Shown: positions 16,770 to 23,298 of the stretch, piece after piece
Position numbering within the stretch: position 1 is the stretch's first letter
Layout of the letters: each line of letters starts with the position of its first letter
Assembly: GCA_005223375.1 (NCBI GenBank)
Contig: RXOD01004375.1
Location: forward strand, 1 to 23,298
Length of the DNA: 23,298 nt
Reading direction: 5' to 3'
From: Amoebophrya sp. AT5.2
Taxonomy: Eukaryota; Sar; Dinophyceae; Syndiniales; Amoebophryaceae
Notes under the pieces: generated by a model
What the model saw: only the letters and a program-made list of their open reading frames with translations
Databases searched by the model: none
What the model was told of the DNA's origin: nothing
Made by a program: the position numbers and the translations under genes

Positions 16770-17463
16770 CATGGCATTGTTTGATAACCTTATCCGCTCG
16801 GTCTGGGTCTTTTGTGCTCTAAGGCGGCGGACGATCACGGGCAAGAGTCCATGGGCGCACGCGATGTGTGCGTGGGCCGGGATCAAGAATAATGTCGGAA
16901 AATGGTACCTCCAGATGAAAGCTAGCAAGAGTTTTTGGGCGCATCGCGTGGGCGTCGCCTTGCATGAAAAGGCCGACGAATGGGAACAAAGCAATGGGAA
17001 ACAATTTGGAGCTCTACCCGCGGGGGAGGCGGATCCAGACAATATCGTTTATAAGCAACTGCGTGCCGCTTCTTTCGCGGAGGTGAATGCCACCAGCACT
17101 TCGTTCCTGGAGGAGCATCGGCAAAGGTGGTTGCAGCACCTGTGGGAGCAAGGCAAGTCGATGCTGAAGAACGTCAGCGCGAAAACGGCGCGCTTCGTCG
17201 CGAAGCAGCTCGGCGTGCCGAAGAAGCCGGAACAAGTTTCGCAGCTGGACAAGTGCGGGATTCTCGCCGGCTTGCGAAACAACGCGCGCGCGAACGACCA
17301 AATAATGCCTGTGACGAGTTGGCTCGGGTTGGACACAAAAGAGGCGACTACATGTGGAGTTAAAATAGCGGATGTGGCGGAAAAGCAGGCAAAACCTGGG
17401 CTATCCTACACGCAGCTCTTCATAACCCGCATCCTCGGACTGAATAAGCAAGGGCCTCATCAG
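16770..17463 (+). CDS. Giant secretory/membrane-type gene, exon 4
   Basis: The frame is open from 16759 to TGA 17476-17478, with an ATG at 16771 that could also serve as a start. It reads ALFDNLIRSVWVFCALRRRT, AGIKNNVGKWYLQMKASKSF, then a polar part, a helix (RQRWLQHLWEQGKSMLKNVS) and a Cys-containing C-terminal part (QLDKCGILAGLRNN, EATTCGVKIADVAEK). It is Trp- and Lys-rich and alpha-helical, and no family was recognised. The donor CATCAG/GTTTTCC after 17463 is phase 0 and fits both following exon candidates. If unspliced it would be a 235-residue protein starting with MALFDNL and lacking a classical signal peptide. Confidence 0.6.
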
Positions 17464-17655
17464 GTTTTCCATCCGTGAAAAAGGCTCACCACACTGGCTG
17501 CAACCATAATCAAAGACTCGGTCCTGATGGGCCGGGCGGTTTAATTATAGATAAAAGCCACTTATTAAGATAAAAAACACCTACGCGACTAGGATGAGGA
17601 CAGCATTTGTTGGTGACCGATTAGTCTAGGTCCACATTCTTTTTTTTTCCCCTAG

Positions 17656-17787
17656 TATCTTCCGCGCCACAACGCCCCCTACCTTGTGGCAAGTGAAGCT
17701 ATCTACCTTCCCTCGACCGTTTCGTTCGCGAGGCTACATCACAATTTGCGTAGTAGAAAGGACTTATCCATTTCCATATCCTTTTAC
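17656..17787 (+). CDS. Possible small exon of the giant gene
   Basis: It follows the strongest acceptor-like sequence in the window (TTCTTTTTTTTTCCCCTAG, ending 17655). It is open in phase 0 and reads YLPRHNAPYLVASEAIYLPS, TVSFARLHHNLRSRKD, up to a phase-0 GT at 17788. The remaining intron to 17828 would be only 41 bp, so this exon could instead be skipped or false. Confidence 0.3.
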
Positions 17788-17828
17788 GTCAAGTGCAGTG
17801 GTGAGCCGTATTTTTTTTCTTTACGCAG

Positions 17829-18019
17829 CACTTGGGCACGAGCATCCAGACCGTTCTGCACCACAAGATAAGTGACGTCATAACGGGGTTCCTCACCGCG
17901 GGCTTCATCATAATCTTGCCTCTCTTGCCGGTGCCGGGCCTCCACGGACTTATTTTTCCCCTTCGCCAAGCCGTCGCGAACTACATTTCTTATCCAGATG
18001 GAGGAGAGAAAAAAGCAGA
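17829..18019 (+). CDS. Giant secretory/membrane-type gene, exon 5 (hydrophobic)
   Basis: The acceptor GTATTTTTTTTCTTTACGCAG ends at 17828. The frame reads HLGTSIQTVLHHKISDVITG then a strongly hydrophobic segment, FLTAGFIIILPLLPVPGLHG, followed by LIFPLRQAVANYISYPDGGE. There is no ATG at or near its start, so it needs splicing. The donor GCAGA/GTATGT after 18019 leaves two bases of a codon and fits an acceptor at 18515 (or 18542). The hydrophobic part probably spans or dips into a membrane. Confidence 0.55.
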
Positions 18020-18515
18020 GTATGTAGGGGGAGTCAATAGCAGCCTTTGTACTAGGTATGTGCTTGAGGCTTACAATTACAATTTCATGGTGTAGCCTTA
18101 CTGGGAAGAGGGCGAAATTCTGGGGTGGGGGAGAAAACGTGGGGCGGGCAGTAAAACAAGGGTTGTGTAGTTGCAGTTGCGCACATGCGCCTGCTTCGGC
18201 CGCGATTTTGATGTTGTAGTGCTCGGAGTAGAGCACGGGCAGTGCGGTGATAGGTCCGAGTCCGAGAGAGTCCTCTGGTGACAACTAGCTGCCCTGTCTG
18301 GTAGCAACTGCAGTGGGCGAGGGCCTGTCTCGCTGTGTTTCGGATCTATCAAGGTGCTCGGTGATAGGTTGAAATTTGTTTCCTTCGGAGACCATATTTC
18401 CCGAGTTCTTATGTGTCACTCGCAGACGATTACTTGAATCTTTAGCAAGATCTCGAGGAATCGCAGCAGACGAGGACCCATCTACTTCTCTGCTTTTCTC
18501 TCTTCTGTAATGTAG
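18020..18515 (+). other. Putative intron between giant-gene exons 5 and 6
   Basis: It begins with a consensus GTATGT and ends CTCTTCTGTAATGTAG after a clear pyrimidine tract (CTTCTCTGCTTTTCTCTCTT). The phases on both sides agree. The interior shows no good frame; CTATCAAGGTGCTCGGTGATAGG near 18345 is a weak inverted repeat. Confidence 0.5.
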
Positions 18516-20022
18516 TGGCCAGCTTTACAACCCGTTGGGCAGGATGATGAAGTATATGCTGCCTCTGCAGCGGACGCTGGAGACGACTATTTTGTTGGAG
18601 GTGCCGCCGCTAATCGGGAATTTTCTAAATGAACAGATATCCGCACTCATGCACGGGGTGAGCGAGAAGCTTGGGTCCTTATTCAAACAACCGAAACCGA
18701 TGGAGCTGCTGCGCGGGAAAGGTAAGGGGTTATTGAAGTTGCTGAATTGGGGAAACAGAGAGGATGGGGTGGCGGCTGCGTCGCCTCCCTCAGACGGAAT
18801 ACAAAATTCCGCCTCCGAACCCAAATTCGTGGTCGAGCCGGTCTCGCGCTCGACTGGCTTCTTGCAGCGACTGCGGTCCGGGGCGCAGCAGTTGTCACAA
18901 GACACGGGTGACAATGCGTCGCAGCGGCCGCTCACGGAAGCGGAGATGGAAGCAGAGGCACGACGCATAATGCAAGCAGTTAATGCAAGCTTCGAGGGGG
19001 ACCCTGAGTCCCACCCTGAGAACCTGCAGCGGCTTCTGAATGCCTCTTTGCGCAAGCTGGGAGACAGGTCTCCGAAGAGCCTGGCGATCGGGCTGGGGAC
19101 CGTCAGGGGCGTACCGCCCGCCAGAATGAAGGAGCTCCTAGAGAGCGTGGAGGCGGAGGCGCAAAAAAATGATGTGCTCGCAAAGCTCGAGGCAACGGAA
19201 CCGCCTGTGACACACAAAATGTCCCCGACGGTCGCGCGAAAGCTGCTTTGCGACACCTTGCGCGCCGCCGGCGGCTTCCACGGCGACCCCGAACCGCCCG
19301 AACAACACGAACCACAAGCGGCTGTCCGCAGCGACCCCGAACCGCCCGAACAACACGAACCACAAGCGGCTGCCGAGGAGAGTGCAAGTAGAAATACCAC
19401 TATTACTACACCAGGCCCAGGGCTCAAATTCCTCTACAACATGCTCTGTGGGGGCGATTTGCGTGCGGAGCCGAGTGAAGGAATGGCCCAGGACTACGGA
19501 TCGCCGGCAGGTGCCGCGTCTCCTTCCTCTTTTCTCGCGGTCCACGGGTTCAAGGACAAAGCACTGACATTTGGACAGAACTGGGGCATCGATTACTTGA
19601 GCGGCTTGCTGAAAGGCATGAAGTCAACGATTACCGGGGCCCTCGCGGGTGGGATCGCGACGTTCATTGTTCGGAAGGTCATTGTGATGCTCGCGTCTTT
19701 CCTCGCCGAGAAGAGCGCCGCCGCGGCGAGCACTCTTCTCCCGATCGCAATGCCGGTGGCCGTGTTCACAGGAGTGGCCGTCTACATGCTGACCCGTGAC
19801 AAGATGGAAGGGTTGGAGAAGGATAGGGAAAGTATCTTGACGGTCCTCTGGAATCGTGTTACAAACCTCATCGCTTACGCGAGGCGAAAGCAACAATCGC
19901 CGATGAACGGGAGGAAAAAAAAGGAGCGGTGCCTACAAGCTAGTCCGAGAGCAGCAGTGCCAGTCTTAATTTTGATCCCCGTCCTGGAGCTGGACCTCCT
20001 GAAGAGGTCACGAAGAAATTGA
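18516..20022 (+). CDS. Giant secretory/membrane-type gene, exon 6
   Basis: The frame is open from 18511 to TGA 20020-20022. It starts GQLYNPLGRMMKYMLPLQRT followed by a helical part like that of exon 3 (LEVPPLIGNFLNEQISALMH). The middle is polar and disordered, with a two-copy 16-residue repeat (DPEPPEQHEPQAA) at 19283-19372. Towards the end is a hydrophobic Ala/Gly/Val-rich region, ITGALAGGIATFIVRKVIVM then LLPIAMPVAVFTGVAVYMLT, likely two membrane or core helices. The last 30-40 codons (NGRKKKERCLQASPRAAVPV) look poorer, so the true exon may end earlier at one of several GTs after about 19855. No enzyme motif was seen. If independent, translation could begin at ATG 18544. Confidence 0.62.
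19283..19372 (+). repeat. Two-copy 48-bp coding tandem repeat
   Basis: A 42-bp unit beginning GCGACCCCGAACCGCCCGAA occurs identically at 19283-19324 and 19331-19372. The 48-bp period equals 16 codons, so the frame is kept. Identity at the DNA level points to recent slippage or duplication. Confidence 0.93.
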
Positions 20023-20153
20023 TTTGGACGCAGCTGACCATAGAGCTAGGCTTCGTCCAGAATCGAGTGAGCTAGGTCCTACTAGGAGGGCACCCCCGTT
20101 GCGTGTAGGTGCAGCACTAGATGACAGTTCGCGGGGCACCGGCGGACGTTCAG

Positions 20154-20240
20154 ATGGGCGCAGCGAACTTTTCAGAGGTGGGCGCAGCGTTTTTCCAGCG
20201 GCGCGGAATCCTGCCCGCACTAGAGCTATTGCTAGGCTTT
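20154..20240 (+). CDS. Possible small exon of the giant gene
   Basis: After ACGTTCAG the frame reads MGAANFSEVGAAFFQRRGIL and PALELLLGF up to a GTAC-type donor at 20241 (29 codons, phase 0). A tandem pair TTCAGATGGGCGCAGCG / TTCAGAGGTGGGCGCAGCG gives two acceptor-like sites. Its phase does not match the only AG available for the next exon (20310), so the model is incomplete or one boundary is non-canonical. Confidence 0.3.
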
Positions 20241-20305
20241 GTACTGCTTAACCTTGACATCGCACCTTCTTTGCAATTTTTCCTTCCGGGTGTGTTCGTT
20301 TGCAA

Positions 20306-20659
20306 ATGAGCGGGGTTCTGAATACGGTGGGCGTGTTTCAGACGTTGATCGACATGATCACGAATTTCTTGAGCAGGTTCAAGAAAGCGACGGGCGGGGT
20401 GGCCGCACCGGCAAATGCTGCTGCCGCAGAAGCTGTAGCTGGCGACGAGACACAAAAACAGCAGAAGGTTCTCGCGGTGGAATTCGTGGAGCAACCGGCG
20501 GAACAGCACGGGAAGGCTCGCGAACAGGCAGGGGCACTACTACAAAAGGGGCACGACCACCAGAAGAAACCGGCCGAAGAAGTGCTGGCCGTGACTCCAG
20601 ACGGCGGTTTCGACGAGCGCTTCACAAAATTTCTTGCGCCGCGGAGACCAAGAAGATGA
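20306..20659 (+). CDS. Last exon of the giant gene, or a small separate gene
   Basis: The frame is open from 20258 to TGA 20657-20659. From ATG 20306 it reads MSGVLNTVGVFQTLIDMITN then FLSRFKKATGG, a hydrophobic amphipathic helix. An Ala-rich linker and a Gln/Glu/Lys-rich charged part follow (EQPAEQHGKAREQAGALLQK), ending with basic LAPRRPRR. With ATG 20306 it is a 117-residue protein. As an exon it would start at 20311 after GCAAATGAG, with a pyrimidine-rich stretch upstream. The style matches the preceding exons, and no family was recognised. Confidence 0.55.
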   Translation: MSGVLNTVGVFQTLIDMITNFLSRFKKATGGVAAPANAAAAEAVAGDETQKQQKVLAVEFVEQPAEQHGKAREQAGALLQKGHDHQKKPAEEVLAVTPDGGFDERFTKFLAPRRPRR

Positions 20660-21523
20660 GTAGAGCTGGTCGAGGACCGAGTGCAATTCTTTTATAATTC
20701 TACGTATTATACCGAGCAGGTCAAAGAAAGACATCAAGAACGACGATAAAGGGTTCGCAGTTTATTTTTCGAAAAATTTGAAGACTTTCAATTTCGTTTT
20801 TTTTCCTTTTTGCTAGAACGCGGCACAAGCTACAGAATTTAAAGAACTCTTTTGCGCATGCATGAACTGTCGCGCTGACGTAGATTGTTTCTGATTTCAC
20901 AGACTAGTACAGACCAAGACGAAAACGCGTTTTAATATCAGCATTGCTGTGCAATAATGAAAGGACGAGAGGAAGGGAAATCTCAGGCGTAAAGCGCCGC
21001 AGAATCAAGATCATCATCACCATCATCATCATTATCAGCAGCATAGCTGTGCGTGCTTGAGAGAAGATGACTAAGCTCGTGATTGACTTGCGGGATCGAC
21101 GATGGTGGGGGAGCGCGTACGCCTACTGTTCTCATCGATTGAGCGAGCGAGCCCTCTGACGAAACGAAAGTTTTCACGCGCCTCTCACGAGAGATGACAG
21201 TGACGAGCTACTACTGCGCTGCGGGTGCATCACAAAAGGGTTGCAGCGACCGTACCTACGAATCGATATTTTGTGATCGAGTAGCCGTCGGCCGTGAACC
21301 ACGCCCTGCCGGACCACGCGCACAGCGCGACACGCACGGTTGCTCGCTCTGGCTTTGCCGCTGCGTGGCTCGTAAACTCCTCGCGCGTCTATCTCCTCCG
21401 ACCCCGGGAGGTGCGGTTCAAAAGAGCCACCGGCCTCGCGTTATCGACTGGTCCTTCTTGGCGTGAGAAGAGGACCCTGTTCGTGAGCAGGCGGACCAAA
21501 GGCGCTCATCGACTGCATCGCGG
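20660..21523. other. Non-coding stretch of about 860 bp
   Basis: It is AT-rich up to about 21000, with a TTTTTCGAAAAA palindrome (20765-20776) and several T-runs. It then holds a CAT/ATC trinucleotide microsatellite at about 21009-21044. From 21194 to 21520 two frames are open but with no convincing composition or start. The promoter and 5' UTR of the next gene lie at the right end. Confidence 0.45.
21009..21044 (+). repeat. Imperfect (ATC)n microsatellite
   Basis: GATCATCATCACCATCATCA and its continuation CATTATCAGCAGCAT form an imperfect trinucleotide run in non-coding DNA. Confidence 0.85.
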
Positions 21524-22072
21524 ATGCCGCCCGCGCAGAACGGAGTCCCGGCATCGGGATCATTGGGGGGGTTGCGGCCCGAGGAGAGCGTAGACTTCCT
21601 CTGCAAGAAGTTCAGCAATTTGTTCACGTTGTTGCAGCAAACGGAGTCGGAGAAGCAGGCACTAGAGGCGGACCGCAATGCCATCCAAAACGAGCTGGAG
21701 CAGATCAAGACAAGGGCACAGGTACATACATATACTGCGGGAAAGCCCGCCGATCCGCCATGCAGATCGTTTTGTTCTCTAGATACAAGAAGTAGATAGT
21801 AATCATTAGCTGCTAGTAGAGCTAGACCTCGAGCTTCTAGTTCGCCTTCACCTTCGTTGACCTAGACCTTTCTTTCGGGTGCGAAACACCAGACGGCAGA
21901 GAATCTGACTGCAGCGAGTGTACGGCATCTACGGGCCGACCTGGACGCTTTGCGGCGCGAGAAACACAACCTGCAAGTCGAGCAGCAGCGCTGGACACGA
22001 GAACAGTATTTACTTACTATTTTTAAAGCGATGTTGCTGCGCCTGCGCATGTGGCTGGCCGACTACAATTAA
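21524..22072 (+). CDS. Small coiled-coil protein, two exons
   Basis: Exon 1 is 21524-21721 (66 codons) and exon 2 is 21893-22072, ending at TAA; together about 125 residues. Exon 1 reads MPPAQNGVPASGSLGGLRPE then SVDFLCKKFSNLFTLLQQTE and a heptad-patterned helix (SEKQALEADRNAIQNELEQI). Exon 2 continues the same coiled coil (LRADLDALRREKHNLQVEQQ). Continuation of the heptads across the phase-0 join strongly supports the splice. Family not recognised; coiled coils of this type are common in structural or adaptor proteins. The C-terminal end is unsure: after REQ the residues become hydrophobic (YLLTIFKAMLLRLRMWLADY). A second intron from GTATTTACTTAC (about 22009) to TTCTTTCTATAG (about 22165) would instead end the protein after about 12 more residues. 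Confidence 0.68.
21722..21892 (+). other. Intron of the small coiled-coil gene (phase 0)
   Basis: It starts GTACATACATATACTG and ends TTTCTTTCGGGTGCGAAACACCAG. The exon-1 frame would stop at 21797-21799 if it were retained. Confidence 0.7.
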
Positions 22073-22857
22073 TTTAAACCTTCGCTCAACACCCACTACA
22101 AACCTTCGCTGGCGCACTGCAAGCCTTCTCATTGCCTTCAAGCTATCGTTTCATTCTTTCTATAGTTCGATGCGGTACCTGGGCGCTATCGGTCCACACT
22201 GAGCTCGCCTGTTGATCCTGGATCCTGCAACGAAAGCGACTAGTGGTACTCATTTCCTTTTCCATGTCGGCACGCGAAACAACAAGTCATTTTCCAAACG
22301 CGTAGCTGGAGTATCAAGTTAAGTATAAAGTTAGGTCTGCTACCGTTTAATACTTATGTGCAATGTTTTTAGGTCTGCGTCTGTTACTGTTTAAGCTCTC
22401 AAACTCAATCTGATTTTCGATCCGATCGACTTTGAAAGATCCGCAGACACGGTCCAGCGAGACAAAAAAAGAATCAAACACATTAACTCAAAAGTGAAAA
22501 TTGTGATCTGGATCAGACTGTAGATGTCGACGATTCTAGATCCAGAAGTGGTCCGCGTTGTGCAGGTGCACGTGCGATTCCAGTTCCAGAAGGGGAACAC
22601 TAGATGTTTACTTGGTACCAGGCGCTTCTTTGGATTCCAGAAGGGGAATACTAGATGTTTACTTGGTACTAGAGGGCTGACGGACGCAGCATAGAAAGAA
22701 TCATAGAGGTATATTTCTGTGTCTTTCATGGATGACCGACGTTGTTGCGTTTTTTCGAAGACCGTTCGCCGCGCGGGCCTACGCTCCGGCGCACTCATTT
22801 CAATAATCGTCTCGCCGTCGCCGGTAAACCGGGTTTCTTCGGCGCGGGATCTTCACT
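22073..22857. other. Non-coding stretch before the Met/Gly/Pro-rich gene
   Basis: AT-rich, with no convincing frame. It contains a possible acceptor TTCTTTCTATAG near 22165, an AAGTTAAGTATAAAGTTAGG stretch near 22317, a repeated TAGGTCTGC (22333 and 22370 regions) and a 51-bp-period direct repeat at 22584-22671. The next gene's upstream region is GC-rich from about 22740. Confidence 0.45.
22584..22671 (+). repeat. Two-copy direct repeat, 37-bp unit, 51-bp period
   Basis: TTCCAGAAGGGGAACACTAG (start 22584) and TTCCAGAAGGGGAATACTAG (start 22635) each continue with ATGTTTACTTGGTACC or TACT. The units 22584-22620 and 22635-22671 differ at two positions. The repeat is non-coding. Confidence 0.9.
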
Positions 22858-23298
22858 ATGGCGGGTTTTCCGAATCCCGGGCCGTGGCCGCACTCGATGG
22901 GCGGTAAGAACGGCCCGGGAGGAGCGGCCCCGAACATGGGTGGCGGTATGCAGCAGCAGCAGCTCCCCCAGGTTCCGGGGATGATGCCCGGGATGCTTTC
23001 GGGAATGATGCCAGGAGTGCCGCCCAGCATGGGCACGCCAGGGATGATGCCAGGGATGATGCCAGGCATGATGCCCCTGATGATGCCCGGCATGCCGGGA
23101 ATGCCACCCATGAACATGAACATGAACTTTTTAAACGCTTTCGGCGCCGGCGGCGGGCCGCCCGGGCCCGGCGTGGCCGGGATGAAGGGGCCTCCGCCGC
23201 AGGCCCCCGGGAGCAAAGCGCTCCCGACCCCGAGCGGTGCGGGCAGCCAGACCCCGAGCCAGGCCGCCGGTGGCGCGCAGCAGGGGCCCGGCGCGCCG
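22858..23298 (+). CDS. Met/Gly/Pro-rich protein, 5' part (cut by window end)
   Basis: The ATG at 22858 opens a frame that runs to the window edge (147 codons). It reads MAGFPNPGPWPHSMGGKNGP, then a run of (G/P)MMPGM-type repeats at about residues 40-85 (MMPGMMPGMMPLMMPGMPGM), MNMNMNFLNAFG, and a Gly/Pro/Ala/Gln tail. It is fully low complexity so far. Pro-Gly-Met tails of this type occur in RNA-binding and splicing proteins such as Sm B, and in co-chaperones, but composition alone cannot decide. The folded domain, if any, lies beyond the window. The GC-rich DNA and third-position bias agree with coding. Confidence 0.65.
   Translation, partial: MAGFPNPGPWPHSMGGKNGPGGAAPNMGGGMQQQQLPQVPGMMPGMLSGMMPGVPPSMGTPGMMPGMMPGMMPLMMPGMPGMPPMNMNMNFLNAFGAGGGPPGPGVAGMKGPPPQAPGSKALPTPSGAGSQTPSQAAGGAQQGPGAP

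Noticed and set aside
21194..21593. Two overlapping + strand frames before the small coiled-coil gene
   Set aside because: Arg/Pro/Cys-rich translation without domain features; the two frames compete and the better frame begins at 21524.
22584..22671. CRISPR-like direct repeat pair
   Set aside because: Only two units, a 14-bp spacer, no cas genes and a eukaryotic context.

Overview
The window reads as nuclear DNA of a protist-like eukaryote. The genes are long, GC-rich and interrupted by spliceosomal GT-AG introns. One product is recognisable as the alpha subunit of the general transcription factor TFIIE, which bacteria lack. No tRNA, rRNA, CRISPR array, transposase or plasmid/phage gene was seen by eye. 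Every supported coding stretch lies on the + strand, and the best-supported introns begin with GTAC. One-directional gene order and hairpin-bearing non-coding DNA fit an alveolate such as a (syndinian) dinoflagellate, but that placement is inference. TAA, TAG and TGA all appear as stops, so the code looks standard.

Layout, left to right. (1) 1-365: possible 3' end of a Cys-containing gene. (2) 472-3610: two-exon gene for a roughly 1003-residue coiled-coil protein with a weak N-terminal signal and a C-terminal multi-pass membrane region. (3) 3611-4550: non-coding, holding a diverged direct repeat. (4) 4551-6491: TFIIE alpha, with an insertion in its winged helix and a hairpin over the stop codon; a short copy of its 3' end lies about 400 bp downstream. 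(5) 7758-10826: three-exon gene for an unrecognised protein with a very long disordered, RGG-like tail. (6) 9159-9820 and 10855-11504: a segmental duplication copying the intron-2 end, the splice acceptor and the start of exon 3. This creates a possible alternative last exon ending at 11718. (7) 12447-20659: a chain of seven or eight long open stretches. Several lack usable start codons but have matching splice phases, and they look like exons of one very long secretory or membrane protein gene. Their non-coding gaps hold two perfect inverted repeats. (8) 21524-22072: small two-exon coiled-coil gene. (9) 22858-end: start of a Met/Gly/Pro-rich gene cut by the window edge.

The genes show no common pathway. 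TFIIE alpha acts in RNA polymerase II initiation, the 7758 gene may bind RNA (inferred from its tail), and the 472 and 12447 genes look like fast-evolving secretory-pathway or membrane proteins of unknown function. The most unusual parts are the duplicated acceptor and exon with an inverted scrap at its junction, and the giant mosaic gene with hairpin elements in its gaps. Exon ends in the 12447-20659 gene are approximate; those of the 472, 7758 and 21524 genes are supported by reading-frame continuity.
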